64,000 bases of DNA, taken from assembly GCF_010091925.1 (NCBI RefSeq), contig NZ_WVID01000029.1, positions 1-64,000 of the forward strand, given 5' to 3'. Position 1 is the stretch's first letter. Each line of letters opens with the position of its first letter. This DNA is from Nostoc sp. B(2019). GTDB lineage: Bacteria > Cyanobacteriota > Cyanobacteriia > Cyanobacteriales > Nostocaceae. Below are positions 36,350 through 46,672 of the stretch, piece by piece. The notes under the pieces are model-generated. The model searched no databases. It worked only from the letters and a program-made list of their open reading frames with translations, and was not told the DNA's origin. The translations under genes and the position numbers were made by a program.

Positions 36350-36606
36350 TACCTCTACCTGAAGTTGCTGACTTTGATAGCTCAAAATAAGACAATCCGA
36401 AGAAAAGTCCGATCTGCGGCTTCCGCTATCGCAACTTCGGTGGTAGGAACTGGTTGAAGCCGATTTGCCACAATAGCTACCTGCACACTAAGGTTGAGGG
36501 TTTGCTAAGTAATTGTGGTATATAAAAATACTAAAAATTGTAGTTGCTGATTTCATTGGTGGTGTTTAGGATTTCACAACCGCACTGTTGTTTAGTGAGA
36601 GTAGCA

Positions 36607-37563
36607 TTAACGCGATCGGATGACGCGAGGAGCTGCGTAGACGGAAAACGGAGTAACTTCCAAAAATGTGGCACATCCGTCCTCTTTTAACTCACTAGGA
36701 TTTAAAGTGAAATTATACATTCCTGACCACACAGCCAAAAGCGCGTCAGCTAATTTTAGCATTTGAGAAAAGTTGGCTATTCCCCATGCTGTCAAATTTG
36801 CTTGTGAGAGCAAGACTCGCCAATTTACAGGAATACCTGCTGTACTGTTATATGCTCCAGATAAAGCTCCAGTAATTGCACCTGTAGCCTGTAGTTTTAG
36901 ACGTGTAGTATCTTGCACCTTGGAATTGCTATTGTGGGTAGCTCGCAAAACTGCAAGGCGAAAGTCTTCCAATGTACTAAGAAAGCAGTAAAATGCCATA
37001 GCAATCGTGTTACTCAGCTTTTCTTCCCTACTCAACTCGACTTGCGCTCTTTCTAATCCAGCTCCTTGCTCTAACAAAGTATGAACTTTTAATAATTGTT
37101 GTGGTACTGATGTCGGCGTTTCTCCAAGAAAAGAAATTATCTGTGGGATAAGAGTTTGTGGGTCAAGTTTTTCATTGAGTGATTGAGCGATCGCATATCC
37201 TACAGCTAATGTTCCATCTCGGATTACTGGGTCATCCTCCCAGATTTGTAGCACACGCAGCAAATTTTGTCGTAGTTTAATTGTATTGTCGTGAAAAAAA
37301 AGTGCCACTGGTAGTGTGGCAAGAATTACTTTTATTGAGATGATATCAGTTGCGTCTAAATGAGGAGATTCTAGTTGCTGACGCGCTATCCAGTCATTTA
37401 CATCCAATCTGCCAAGTGTTATTAAACTTTCAGTACCGACAACTGCCATTTTGCCGAAATGCAGGCAACTCTCAGACTTTGTTTCACGATCAGAGACTAA
37501 GCTTTCCCCTAGGAGTGCTCCCAATAAAGTGCCTCTAAATCGACTCATAACAGAGTAGCGCAT
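36607..37563 (-). CDS. ADP-ribosylglycohydrolase-like protein, probably degenerate
   Basis: 318 residues. The opening SRFRGTLLGALLGESLVSD follows the R-x-x-G-x-L-x-G-x-x-x-G pattern of the family, and LQATGAITGALSGAYNSTAG with IPVNWR matches its closing segment, where active members usually have D-x-D-T just before. In this protein the acidic pairs that bind two metal ions are absent (GES in place of GDA-type, and LQAT in place of DTN). I infer a structural relative without hydrolase activity. A closer ATG at 37548 is also possible. Confidence 0.6.
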   Translation of the reverse strand: MRYSVMSRFRGTLLGALLGESLVSDRETKSESCLHFGKMAVVGTESLITLGRLDVNDWIARQQLESPHLDATDIISIKVILATLPVALFFHDNTIKLRQNLLRVLQIWEDDPVIRDGTLAVGYAIAQSLNEKLDPQTLIPQIISFLGETPTSVPQQLLKVHTLLEQGAGLERAQVELSREEKLSNTIAMAFYCFLSTLEDFRLAVLRATHNSNSKVQDTTRLKLQATGAITGALSGAYNSTAGIPVNWRVLLSQANLTAWGIANFSQMLKLADALLAVWSGMYNFTLNPSELKEDGCATFLEVTPFSVYAAPRVIRSR

Positions 37564-37775
37564 AAAATTTCAGAAGGATGGCATGTTAAAACGTTTAGTA
37601 CTTCATCCTACCCTACCCTCACTTACTGTTACGAGCAGCTAGTATTATTATGTGTAATTCGTAATTGCGATTCCGTAAGCGTTTGATTGGGAATCGGTGG
37701 GTTTATTTACCCCACACTGTACAAATGGCTTTACCCCCAGGAAGCCCATAATCCTAGCCAACGCTTCTTTACATC

Positions 37776-38234
37776 TTAATCCTTTCTTAAAATATGCACT
37801 AAAGCTTGTAAGCCTAACAAATAACTTTGAACGCCAAAACCACTTATTTGCCCAATGGCTACTGGAGCAATATACGAATGATGGCGAAAATCTTCTCGGC
37901 GGTAAATATTACTTAGATGTACTTCTACTGTGGGCAGGTTAACAGCTGCGATCGCATCGCGCAAAGCTACACTTGTATGGGTGTAGGCTGCTGCATTAAT
38001 TAAAATTCCCTGATATTGTCCTAATGCTTCATGAATAGTATCTACCAAAACCCCTTCATGATTTGACTGCACTGGAAAAACTTTCACCTGTAACTTTAGC
38101 CCTTCTTCTTCTAACAGGCGATTAATTTCAGGTAGAGTCAAAGAACCATAAATACCTGGTTCCCTTTGTCCTAACAAATTTAGGTTTGGCCCATGCAGTA
38201 CTAGAATGCTTAAGGGATGCAATGTCGAATTTAG
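37776..38234 (-). CDS. aroQ: Type II 3-dehydroquinate dehydratase
   Basis: About 152 residues. It dehydrates 3-dehydroquinate to 3-dehydroshikimate in the shikimate pathway. Conserved segments: [20 protein letters not shown] (the catalytic tyrosine is at its end), [55 protein letters not shown] (catalytic histidine) and [15 protein letters not shown] prefer the GTG at 38234 because it leaves a 13-base gap from the stop of the small upstream gene and starts eight or so residues before the conserved strand. An ATG at 38270 would overlap that gene by 23 bases. Confidence 0.92.
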   Translation of the reverse strand, partial: LNSTLHPLSILVLHGPNLNLLGQREPGIYGSLTLPEINRLLEEEGLKLQVKVFPVQSNHEGVLVDTIHEALGQYQGILINAAAYTHTSVALRDAIAAVNLPTVEVHLSNIYRREDFRHHSYIAPVAIGQISGFGVQSYLLGLQALVHILRKD

Positions 38235-38247
38235 CACGCTTATGCTC

Positions 38248-38385
38248 TTACCGACGGCGCGATCGTTCATTTACAGGAATCGGAATCAGTTCCGGTTCCG
38301 GCTCAGCCTCCGGCCCTAGCAGGCTCTCAATTAGCTTGCGTGCTAATTCCTTAAGCTTTTCCAGCACCTTTTCTATATAGTCCAT
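38248..38385 (-). CDS. 45-residue conserved-looking small protein upstream of aroQ
   Basis: ATG at 38385, TAA at 38248-38250, 45 residues. The N-terminal half is an amphipathic helix ([20 protein letters not shown]), then a Pro/Glu run ([15 protein letters not shown]) and a basic end (RSRRR). I recall similar short proteins upstream of aroQ in other cyanobacteria. An AGGAG lies 12-16 bases before the ATG. It is probably co-transcribed with aroQ. Function unknown. Confidence 0.6.
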   Translation of the reverse strand: MDYIEKVLEKLKELARKLIESLLGPEAEPEPELIPIPVNERSRRR

Positions 38386-38877
38386 TGAACTGACCGCTCC
38401 TGAGATACTACCTCAATTTTTGATTAACAGGTACGCAACAACTAGTGTATTTTCGCACCTCTGGCTTCCAACCGGGCTGACACACTCTCCCGCGTTTGGG
38501 ACATTAGCCACTTCTAAAATTTGGTGTTGTCTTCTACCTTAATTCTTAGAGTATCACATTACCAAGCTGCCGGACTACACCTATCAAGGACAGGTATTTT
38601 GAATCAGTAATAAATCGTCATAGTCGTAAGCCATTAGTCAATGGTAAAAAAACCCGCTTACCATAAATTTCTGTCTTCTAACTCTTGACTCCTGAACCTA
38701 GTTGCTCTACTCCAGACGCTTGCAGACACGGCGAATCGGCGCTATTGCCCTAGGCGGGATCTCACGCCACTTTGTACAACGGGGTAAACCCCCGCAACGC
38801 AGTGGTTCCCCTTATTACAAGACGCTCCTTCGGGTTGGGAGAAGACCGTATTAGCTCCTCCTGACTCCTGACTTTAA
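38386..38877. other. Intergenic stretch with a GC-rich repeat
   Basis: 492 bases between topA's end and the small gene before aroQ (both leftward). Bases 38710-38850 hold a GC-rich repeat of the same kind as 6935-7050, with GGGGTAAACCCCC and GACGCTCCTTCGGG. The rest is AT rich with no gene. A T-rich stretch before the small gene may hold its promoter. Confidence 0.55.
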
Positions 38878-41541
38878 CTAACCTTCTGCATCATTTTTTT
38901 TCGCAGCAGTTTTTTTAGTAGTGGTTGACGCCTTAGTAGTTGACTTAGATCGGGAACTTGTTGATTTACTCGTTTTACGAGTCGATTTTGCTGTTGATGC
39001 TTTAGTTGCTAGCAATTTCAGCGCCTCAGACAGGGATATATCTTCCACTGATTGACCTTCTGGGATACTCACATTAGTTTTGCCATGCTTAATGTAAGGG
39101 CCGTAGGGGCCATCGTAGATGTTGATTGGTTCCCCATCTTCTGGGTGTGTACCTAATTCGCGTAAGGCTGCCTTAGACTTGCTGTTGGTGGAGTTGCGTC
39201 CTTTTTTCGGTTCGGACAACAATTCCAATGCACGTTCTAGAGAAATTGTCAATACATTGTCAGCAGCTTTGAGGGAGCGGTAATCTTTTCCTTCCTTACC
39301 CTGGTCATGAACGACATAAGGCCCAAAACGTCCCAAACTTGTTTGGATCTTGCCGCCAGTAGCGGGATGAACTCCCAATGTTCGCGGTAGTGCCAAAAGG
39401 CCAACAGCCATGTCCAGAGTCACAGTTTCCGGAGTGACGCCTTTGGGTAGGGAAGCTTGTTTAGGTTTTGGGTTTTCATCAGACTTGTCACCCAACTGGA
39501 CGTAAGGGCCGTAAGCACCAATTTTTACATAAATTGGTTCGCCAGTTTCGGGATGGCGACCGAGTTGGTCAGGCCCGGTAGTTTTTTGCCGCAGCAGTAC
39601 TTCTACCTGTTTTGGGTCGAGATCAGCTGGTGTTAGGTCTTTGGGAATGGAGGCGGTGATCACAGTGTCACCATTTCCAACTTCAATGTACGGCCCATAT
39701 TTACCAATGCGGACTTTGGCATCTAAATTTTCTAGTTCTACAGTTCTAGCTTTAGTGGCATCAATCTGGTTTTCCTGTTCTCTAACCAGGGTTTCCAGAC
39801 CTTTGTCTCCTAGATAGAATTCCCGCAAGTAAGGTAGCCAGGCAACTTCACCTTCGGCAATATCGTCCAAGGTTTGCTCCATTTTAGAGGTAAAGCTGGG
39901 ATCGACGATATCCGGGAAATGCTTTTCTAGCAAGTCGGTGACAGCAAAGGCAGTGAAGGTAGGAATGAGCGCGTTACTAACTAGCTGGGTATAACCCTTG
40001 TCGATGATAGTGCCAATGATACTGGCATACGTACTGGGACGACCGATGCCTTCGCTTTCTAAGGTTTTCACCAAGGTAGCTTCGGTGTACCTAGCTGGCG
40101 GTTGAGTTTCGTGCCCAACTGCTTCTAGTTCTCTACAATTTGGATGATCTCCTACCTTGAGTTTAGGTAAGATGATCTCTTGGTCTTCCAGTGCTGCTTC
40201 GGGATCGTCTGAACCTTCGACGTAGGCGCGTAAGTATCCCGGAAAGTCAATGCGCTTGCCAGAAGAACGGAATCCGGCGTCTTCAACTTGTAGCTGCACA
40301 GAAATTTGAGTTTGGCGGGAATCAGCCATTTGGCAAGCGACGGTACGCTTCCAAATTAAATCGTAGACAGCTAGTTCCCGGCCACCCAAAGCAGTTTCTT
40401 GGGGCGTGCGGAAGGTGCTACCTGCTGGACGAATGGCTTCATGTGCTTCTTGTGCGCCTTTAGATTTGGTGGTGTATTGCCGAGGTTGGGGACTGAGGTA
40501 TTGTTGTCCGTAAAGCTTTTCCACACAGCTACGAGCAGCCGCGATCGCTTGATCTGACAAATGCACTGAATCTGTCCGCATATAGGTAATATACCCTTGC
40601 TCGTACAAGTTCTGGGCAATCCGCATCGTGTCCCGTGCTGACAAACGCAGTTTCCGGTTAGATTCTTGTTGCAGTGTCGAAGTAGTAAACGGTGGCGCGG
40701 GTTTTCGCGTTACTGGGCGTTCTTCAATGTCAGTGACGCTCCAAGTTTTCCCAGTCAGGCGTTCTTTAAGGGCTACTGCTTGGTCTTCGTTGAGCAACAG
40801 TACATTTCGACCTGCGGTAATCTGTCCAGTGGCAGCGTCGAAATCGCTGCCATTAGCTATTTTGGTTCCTCCCAGTGTTACCAACTGAGAGCTAAAAGGA
40901 GCTTTTTCTTGAACCAAACTAGCTTTCAAATCCCAGTATGTACCTTCATGGAAAGCGCGGCGTTGGCGTTCTTTGGTGACTAAAAGTCTTACAGCTACGG
41001 ATTGCACTCGCCCAGCAGATAATCCCCAGGCGATTTTTTTCCATAAAAGTGGAGACAGGGTGTAGCCTACCAGCCGATCCAAAATCCGCCGTGTTTCTTG
41101 GGCACGAACCAACTGCTCATCAATGTTACGGCAGTTTTTCAAAGCTTTTTTGATGGCGTCTTGGGTAATTTCGTGAAACACCATCCGCTTTGTGGGAACT
41201 TTCGGCTTGAGCAACTGGTATAAATGCCAACTAATGCTTTCACCTTCCCGGTCTTCGTCTGTTGCCAGGATTAGTTCATCTACATCTTTGAGAGCTTCTT
41301 TGAGCTGGCTGACAATTTTCTTTTTGTCTTTCGGGACAACATATACCGGTTCAAAGTCGGCGTCCACATTCACCCCAAGCTGTGCCCATGTTTCCCCTTT
41401 GACATTGGCGGGAATTTCACTAGCCGACTGGGGTAGGTCACGCACATGACCCATAGATGCTTCTACCCGATAGTCTTTTGGTAGGTAGTTGCGAATGGTA
41501 CGAGCTTTGGTTGGAGATTCGACGATGACGAGAGTTGACAT
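38878..41541 (-). CDS. topA: DNA topoisomerase I (type IA)
   Basis: 887 residues. It relaxes negative supercoils. The TOPRIM domain opens [18 protein letters not shown], with acidic [12 protein letters not shown]. The active-site tyrosine is in [26 protein letters not shown] follows. Instead of the four-cysteine zinc fingers of E. coli, the C-terminus carries several glycine/tyrosine repeats ([54 protein letters not shown]), and then a 55-residue Lys/Ser/Thr tail. This is the standard cyanobacterial form. It is a single gene leftward. Confidence 0.96.
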   Translation of the reverse strand: MSTLVIVESPTKARTIRNYLPKDYRVEASMGHVRDLPQSASEIPANVKGETWAQLGVNVDADFEPVYVVPKDKKKIVSQLKEALKDVDELILATDEDREGESISWHLYQLLKPKVPTKRMVFHEITQDAIKKALKNCRNIDEQLVRAQETRRILDRLVGYTLSPLLWKKIAWGLSAGRVQSVAVRLLVTKERQRRAFHEGTYWDLKASLVQEKAPFSSQLVTLGGTKIANGSDFDAATGQITAGRNVLLLNEDQAVALKERLTGKTWSVTDIEERPVTRKPAPPFTTSTLQQESNRKLRLSARDTMRIAQNLYEQGYITYMRTDSVHLSDQAIAAARSCVEKLYGQQYLSPQPRQYTTKSKGAQEAHEAIRPAGSTFRTPQETALGGRELAVYDLIWKRTVACQMADSRQTQISVQLQVEDAGFRSSGKRIDFPGYLRAYVEGSDDPEAALEDQEIILPKLKVGDHPNCRELEAVGHETQPPARYTEATLVKTLESEGIGRPSTYASIIGTIIDKGYTQLVSNALIPTFTAFAVTDLLEKHFPDIVDPSFTSKMEQTLDDIAEGEVAWLPYLREFYLGDKGLETLVREQENQIDATKARTVELENLDAKVRIGKYGPYIEVGNGDTVITASIPKDLTPADLDPKQVEVLLRQKTTGPDQLGRHPETGEPIYVKIGAYGPYVQLGDKSDENPKPKQASLPKGVTPETVTLDMAVGLLALPRTLGVHPATGGKIQTSLGRFGPYVVHDQGKEGKDYRSLKAADNVLTISLERALELLSEPKKGRNSTNSKSKAALRELGTHPEDGEPINIYDGPYGPYIKHGKTNVSIPEGQSVEDISLSEALKLLATKASTAKSTRKTSKSTSSRSKSTTKASTTTKKTAAKKNDAEG

Positions 41542-42006
41542 GGAAATTTCAAAAAAAAGAATAGCTGCTAAGCTAAACAGTCAAGTTGAGGTAATTTCGG
41601 CGAATTGTCAAGATAAAACGTCACGCTTAGGGCTGTGATTTAATCCTCACACAAACTGCCTGTCAGAGTGAAAATTCCCTAAACTTCGGGCGTAGTCCTT
41701 CCCAGAGGATAGGGTAGGGGAACGTTGAGTGTGATCCAGCTACTTCAATCTTTAACTTATCTAGCGCAGAATTGGCGACTACAGTTTTCAAAATACCCCT
41801 GAAGTGTAATACGAGAATACCCTTTTGTGACTGAAGGGAGGGGGTAAGAGGAGAGGGAGATGGGGAGATGGGGGGACAAGAGTAGTTGTTTACTTACCTC
41901 CCTCGCTCCTTTATTCCCCCACTTTCAAAGATGTTGTGACAAAATTAAACCAAACTTGAGAGCAAAAGCGAAGTGGGGTTTGTACTCATCTCAGGGAAAC
42001 AAAACT
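41542..42006. other. Intergenic stretch with a purine-rich G tract
   Basis: 465 bases upstream of topA. Bases 41836-41876 are an almost pure purine tract with GGGGAGATGGGG-type heptamers, typical of cyanobacterial short tandem repeats and able to form a G-quadruplex. A repeat of CTTCGGGCGTAGTCC type lies near 41685. No gene is called. The proximal part must carry the topA promoter. Confidence 0.55.
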
Positions 42007-42267
42007 ATGCAAGCAATTCGACAAGGTGATGTCATCTCACTGCCTGTGCAGCAAGTGGAAGGACAAAAGATACCTCACTTAACTTTGGCAAAAGGCGAAG
42101 TTACGGGTCACAAGCATTGTCTTACTGAGGTAAAGGCAGAATTATATGAAAAAGATAGCACATTCTATCTGCGTGTGTTTTCATAAACAGCATTGCTTTC
42201 TTACCTGGAGCATAACGCTATTTCTATTCCCCAAGGTCATTGGATGATGAAAATTCAGCGGGAATAG
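42007..42267 (+). pseudogene. Decayed small gene, in-frame stop at 42184
   Basis: ATG at 42007 opens MQAIRQGDVISLPVQQVEG and later LAKGEVTGHKHCLTEVKAEL, then a TAA at 42184-42186 after 59 codons. The same frame continues past that stop with EHNAISIPQGHWMMKIQRE to a second stop at 42265-42267. I recall a family of about 95 residues with the same order (GEVTGH, then EHxAIxIPQGxWxVxIQREYEP). A GAA-to-TAA change would explain the first stop. So this is a family member broken by a stop and lacking its last residues. The pieces may still be expressed, but the intact product cannot be made. Confidence 0.7.
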
Positions 42268-42286
42268 GAAGCCTGAGATTAGCGCT

Positions 42287-42558
42287 ATGCAACTGATTGA
42301 CAAGCTAACGTCTGAGCAAGAGGCTTTGATTCAGTTTATTGAGAGAAGTGGCGTAAGATTGCACTTTCTACTAAGCGAATTGTTAAAAAGAAGGCAGCGG
42401 AAGCGGTAAAAGTTGCTCATACTGCATTTTGCTTTGAAGAGTTTGAGATTATTTTTTGTGATAGTCCACATTCTGCTTTCAATAAGATATTTTTGGATAA
42501 AATTTACCAATTGAAACACAAATTTGAATTATCAATTATTAACTGGACAATAAGCTAA
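42287..42558 (+). pseudogene. Decayed, frameshifted 5' fragment of a cyanobacterial hypothetical gene
   Basis: ATG at 42287 opens MQLIDKLTSEQEALIQFIER. At about 42345 the frame changes: in the new frame it reads IALSTKRIVKKKAAEAVKVA, then HTAFCFEEFEIIFCDSPHSA and a stop at 42556-42558. I recall a longer cyanobacterial family with this start (of the type LTPEQEALIPVYREKW, EAVKAAY, IIFCDSP), often next to the family decayed just upstream. So the neighbouring pair seems to have been lost together. The family name is from memory and unverified. The 3' part of the gene is missing. Confidence 0.65.
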
Positions 42559-42570
42559 AAAAAATAGTCA

Positions 42571-42601
42571 GTATAGGTAAAACTGATAGATTTTACCATA
42601 C
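42571..42601. terminator. Hairpin GTATAGGTAAAA ... TTTTACCATAC
   Basis: 7-bp perfect core (GGTAAAA/TTTTACC) plus GTAT/ATAC with a one-base bulge. It lies just after the decayed gene and about 160 bases before the RRM gene, so it may be an old terminator or leader structure. Confidence 0.45.
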
Positions 42602-42757
42602 CTCAGAACAAATGGACGGATTTGGGCTTGGCCAAATATAAAGTTATGGTAGGATAATTTTGGAGAAGTTAACGGCGATACGAATCTTGTTTTTAGTAAT
42701 AATTGCAAGCGGCTCTCCGGCTAAACATCTCTGCATTAATGGATTCTGGAGAGTTTC

Positions 42758-43045
42758 ATGTCTATTTACGTAGGGAACCTATCCTACACCGTCACGCAAG
42801 ACGACCTCACTAAGGTATTTTCTGATTACGGCACTGTGAAGCGAGTTCAATTACCCACTGATAGGGAAACTGGTCGCGCACGTGGCTTTGGTTTCGTAGA
42901 AATGGAGTCAGCAGCCGCAGAAGATGCTGCCATTGAGGCTTTGGACGGCGCCGAATGGATGGGGCGTGTGATGAAAGTTAATAAAGCTAGACCACGGGAA
43001 GAGAAAAGTACTCGTAGTAGTACTGGATACTCTCGACGCTATTAA
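42758..43045 (+). CDS. RNA-binding protein with one RRM domain
   Basis: 95 residues, one RRM. RNP2 is IYVGNL at residues 3-8, and RNP1 is RGFGFVEM near 43-50; the rest of the fold follows (AIEALDGAEWMGRVMKVNKA). The C-terminus is short and Arg/Ser-rich (EEKSTRSSTGYSRRY) rather than the long glycine-rich tail of cold-induced Rbp proteins. These proteins bind RNA and have been tied to cold response and mRNA localisation in cyanobacteria. The 190-base upstream region probably contains a long leader, as is usual for rbp genes. A hairpin lies 105 bases downstream. Confidence 0.92.
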   Translation: MSIYVGNLSYTVTQDDLTKVFSDYGTVKRVQLPTDRETGRARGFGFVEMESAAAEDAAIEALDGAEWMGRVMKVNKARPREEKSTRSSTGYSRRY

Positions 43046-43465
43046 GTCTTGAGGTCATTCAGCAAGGCAAACGCAGCTTATGCATTTGCCTAGCGCAAAA
43101 TCTTAAAATCCTCAGTTTAGTGGATAATTAATCTGTATAGTTTGTATGTGAGCAGTTCAGTAAATAGCTGAACTGCTTATTTGTGTGAAAATTAATGTTT
43201 GATAAAGAATCTGATTAACTACAGAAAGCTGTTGTTTACTTTAAATGTAAATTGCCAATTTCCACTTCAACATAATTTAATCTGATGGTGAAGATAGTAG
43301 AGATAATATCAAGGTCTGATAATATGCTCCACCATGCCATCAGCCGCTTTTATCTCAGCACACCTCTACACACAAATAGAAAAGTGGATGTAACTTTGGT
43401 GAAGAACAATAGATAGAATAAACAAAGTTAGCCTTAATGTCTAATCGCCAAAACCTATATATCTC
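43046..43465. other. Intergenic stretch between rbp and ndhB
   Basis: 420 bases. Besides the terminator at 43151-43177 no structure stands out. The part from about 43300 to 43465 should hold the ndhB promoter. No gene is seen. Confidence 0.5.
43151..43177 (+). terminator. Intrinsic-type terminator after the RRM gene
   Basis: 10-bp perfect arms AGCAGTTCAG at 43151-43160 and its complement at 43168-43177, loop TAAATAG, followed by TATTTGTG. It lies 105 bases beyond the RRM stop. Confidence 0.7.
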
Positions 43466-45028
43466 ATGGATTTTGCTAATCTTGCATCCCAGTTAAATGC
43501 TGGAACGATTTTACCAGAGGGGATTGTAATTATCACCCTCTTGGGGGTTTTGATTGTTGATTTGATTTTGGGGCGTACATCCTCACGCTGGATTGGATAT
43601 CTAGCGATCGCAGGTTTACTTACTTCGATTGTCGCCCTGTATTTTCAATGGGATGCTACCAATCCCATCTCTTTTAGCGGTGGCTTTAATGGTGACGACC
43701 TCAGTATCGTCTTTCGCGGTGTCATTGCTTTGTCTGCCGTTGTGACTATATTGATGTCAATTCGCTACGTAGAGCAGAGTGGCACTGCTTTAGCCGAATT
43801 CATCGCTATTTTGATGTCCGCTACCCTAGGGGGGATGTTTTTATCCGGGGCTAGTGAGTTGGTAATGATTTTCATCTCTCTAGAAACCCTAAGTATCTCC
43901 TCTTACTTGTTAACAGGTTATACCAAGCGTGACCCCCGCTCCAATGAAGCGGCGCTGAAATACTTGTTAATTGGAGCTTCCAGTACAGCAGTATTTTTGT
44001 ACGGCGTATCACTGTTGTATGGCTTATCAGGTGGAGAAACTGAACTGAGTGCGATCGCTAACGGCATCGCCACAGCTAACCTCGGTCAATCTCTAGGTTT
44101 GGTGATTGCCCTTGTTTTTGTAATTGCAGGTATTGGCTTCAAAATCTCGGCTGCACCTTTCCATCAGTGGACACCAGACGTTTACGAAGGCGCTCCCACC
44201 CCAGTGATTGCCTTTTTATCTGTTGGCTCCAAAGCAGCTGGGTTTGCCCTAGCTATCCGCTTGCTAACAACTGCCTTCCCACTTGTTGCAGAGGAGTGGA
44301 GGTTTGTCTTCACTGCCCTGGCCGTTCTCAGTATGATCTTGGGTAACGTAGTCGCTCTAGCCCAAACCAGCATGAAACGGATGCTAGCTTATTCATCCAT
44401 TGCCCAAGCTGGGTTTGTGATGATCGGCTTGATTGCTGGCACACAAGCAGGGTATGCCAGTATGATATTTTACCTAATGGTTTACCTGTTCATGAACCTA
44501 TGCGGCTTTACCTGCATAATCTTATTCTCCTTGCGAACAGGAACCGACCAGATTGCCGAATACTCAGGTTTGTATCAAAAAGATCCACTCCTAACATTGG
44601 CATTGAGTATCTCCTTACTTTCCTTGGGCGGTATTCCACCACTAGCTGGATTTTTCGGTAAGATTTACTTGTTTTGGGCTGGTTGGCAAGCAGGTCTGTA
44701 CGGTTTAGTTTTACTAGGCTTGATTACTAGTGTCGTCTCTATCTACTACTACATTCGCGTAGTTAAGATGATGGTGGTCAAAGAACCCCAAGAAATGTCC
44801 GACGTAGTGAAGAATTATCCAGAAGTGCGTTGGAATTTGCCTGGGTTAAGACCTTTGCAAGTTGGGTTAGTGGTAACGTTAATTGCTACTTCCATAGCAG
44901 GGATTTTGTCAAATCCGCTGTTTACATTGGCTAACAATTCCATCTCCCATACCCCAATTTTACAAGCATCAATTGTTGATAGAAATCAGGTAAGTACAAT
45001 TTCTATCAAGCAACCAGAAGAGTTGTAG
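43466..45028 (+). CDS. ndhB: NAD(P)H-quinone oxidoreductase subunit 2
   Basis: 520 residues, the usual length. It is an antiporter-like proton-pumping subunit of the NDH-1 complex in thylakoid or plasma membrane, used in respiration, cyclic electron flow and CO2 uptake. About 14 membrane helices. Key segments are [17 protein letters not shown] (with the conserved glutamate), [41 protein letters not shown] (lysine and histidine of the proton path) and [20 protein letters not shown]. Single gene with ATG at 43466. Confidence 0.97.
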   Translation: MDFANLASQLNAGTILPEGIVIITLLGVLIVDLILGRTSSRWIGYLAIAGLLTSIVALYFQWDATNPISFSGGFNGDDLSIVFRGVIALSAVVTILMSIRYVEQSGTALAEFIAILMSATLGGMFLSGASELVMIFISLETLSISSYLLTGYTKRDPRSNEAALKYLLIGASSTAVFLYGVSLLYGLSGGETELSAIANGIATANLGQSLGLVIALVFVIAGIGFKISAAPFHQWTPDVYEGAPTPVIAFLSVGSKAAGFALAIRLLTTAFPLVAEEWRFVFTALAVLSMILGNVVALAQTSMKRMLAYSSIAQAGFVMIGLIAGTQAGYASMIFYLMVYLFMNLCGFTCIILFSLRTGTDQIAEYSGLYQKDPLLTLALSISLLSLGGIPPLAGFFGKIYLFWAGWQAGLYGLVLLGLITSVVSIYYYIRVVKMMVVKEPQEMSDVVKNYPEVRWNLPGLRPLQVGLVVTLIATSIAGILSNPLFTLANNSISHTPILQASIVDRNQVSTISIKQPEEL

Positions 45029-45241
45029 ATTGTACTTTTATTGATGGTTAATAGTTAATCGTTAATTAACGAACAGCTATTAGCCATCTTGAATATTTAA
45101 TAAAATAGCAATGTTCTACTTTTAAATAACAGATTTTTAACTCTATTCAAGAAGGTTTATAATAAAATTTTAAGCTTTAAACCAACTAGTATTTAACCCC
45201 TTTTTCATCTATTAAAGTATTAATTTCCTAAATAAACCTAA

Positions 45242-46588
45242 CTAACAAGGAATTTTAATTACAAATTCTGTACCTTTTTCAGGAGTAGAGAAGCAGCTAA
45301 TTTCTCCACCATGTTTTTCAACTATAATCTGATAGCTAACAGATAATCCTAGTCCAGTACCTTTACCGACAGGTTTAGTGGTGAAAAAAGGGTCAAATAA
45401 TTTTGATTTTATTTCTTCATTTATTCCCACTCCATTATCAGCAATAGTAATAGTTACCCATTTCTCATCAAGTATCTTAGTGTGAATTTGAATTTGGGGA
45501 TTATACATTGTTAATTCTTGCTTACTGGTTATTATTGCTGATTCCTCAAGTGCATCGATCGCGTTGGCAATAATATTCATAAATACCTGATTGAGTTGAC
45601 AAGGATAGCAAGTTACATTAGGCAGTTGACTGTATTTTTTGATGATTGTAATTGGATACTCATTGATAGCTTGTAAGCGGTGTTCCAGAATCATTAAAGT
45701 ACTGTCAATTCCTTCATGAATATTGACCGATTTAAGTGCTGCCTCATCAAGCCTAGAGAAGTTTCGTAGCGATTTAACAACTTCCTGAATGCGTTGTGTT
45801 CCTACTCGCATTGACTGGAATAGTTTAGTGATATCTTTGATTAAAAAATCCAAGTCTATTAGTTCTATTTGCTCCTGTATTTCTAAAGTGGTATTTGGAT
45901 ATATTTGTTGATAAAATTGTACCAAATTCATTAAATCTTCAGTATATTTTTGTGCATGGTGAAGATTAGCATAAATAAAGTTTACAGGGTTATTAATTTC
46001 ATGGGCGACACCAGCAACCATTTGACCTAAACCAGACATTTTCTCGGCTTGAATAAGCTGGGATTGGGTAAGTTGCAGTTCATTTAGTGTTTCTTGTAAA
46101 GCAGTTGTCCGCTCCTCAACACGAATTTCCAAGTTTTTATTCGCCTTCCAAAGTGCTTCTTCTGCCTGTTTGCGTTTCTGAACTTCTTTTGCTAATTCGT
46201 CTATTTTCTTGTTAAGCAGAACAAAATTATTGTTGGCTATAACCCTATTTTCTAAGCGTAAGAGAATTAGAGCTGAAGACTCAGTAGACCAGGGTTGAAT
46301 AACCGCTCCTTGACTACGACATATTAACGTTTGCCCATCATTTTTACGTAAAGTCAAGCAACCCAAAACCATTGCTCTGCTACTTGAACAAGCTTGCAAG
46401 TACTTTAAAATCTCGTGAGAAGACTCAGCTACCAGATCAACGAGCATTCTGCTCCGTAATTCCTGACGGCGCAACCCCAGCATATCTGCTACTGGTTGAT
46501 TTGTAGCCAGCAGATGACCCTCACTGCTCACCAGGAGTAAAGGTTCTGGTAAAACTCTGGCAAGTTCAAGAAATTGTTCGGGAGTCAT
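45242..46588 (-). CDS. PAS-containing sensor histidine kinase
   Basis: 448 residues without membrane helices. Domains: PAS (about 5-115, LLVSSEGHLLATNQPVADML), coiled coil (about 125-190), a dimerisation/His domain with GVAHEINNPVNFIYANL, and a HATPase with MNIIANAIDALEES (N box), ITIADNGVGI and GTGLGLSVSY. No receiver domain. Its catalytic half is closely similar to that of the REC kinase at 47341-48675, which suggests duplication. It lies 84 bases after a MetOD1 protein gene on the same strand, so probably one operon. It is likely a cytosolic redox or ligand sensor. Confidence 0.92.
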   Translation of the reverse strand: MTPEQFLELARVLPEPLLLVSSEGHLLATNQPVADMLGLRRQELRSRMLVDLVAESSHEILKYLQACSSSRAMVLGCLTLRKNDGQTLICRSQGAVIQPWSTESSALILLRLENRVIANNNFVLLNKKIDELAKEVQKRKQAEEALWKANKNLEIRVEERTTALQETLNELQLTQSQLIQAEKMSGLGQMVAGVAHEINNPVNFIYANLHHAQKYTEDLMNLVQFYQQIYPNTTLEIQEQIELIDLDFLIKDITKLFQSMRVGTQRIQEVVKSLRNFSRLDEAALKSVNIHEGIDSTLMILEHRLQAINEYPITIIKKYSQLPNVTCYPCQLNQVFMNIIANAIDALEESAIITSKQELTMYNPQIQIHTKILDEKWVTITIADNGVGINEEIKSKLFDPFFTTKPVGKGTGLGLSVSYQIIVEKHGGEISCFSTPEKGTEFVIKIPC

Positions 46589-46672
46589 GTGGCTTTTAAT
46601 TTAAGAGTTTGACTACACTTTATACAGATGCACTAAGCTCATAACCTCTTAGTTGGCTTGATGCTGAAGAAT

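Noticed and set aside
41860-42186. Longer form (108 aa) of the decayed small gene from 41860
   Set aside because: The first 49 codons are repeat-derived purine tract and noncoding leader; conserved residues start at the ATG at 42007.
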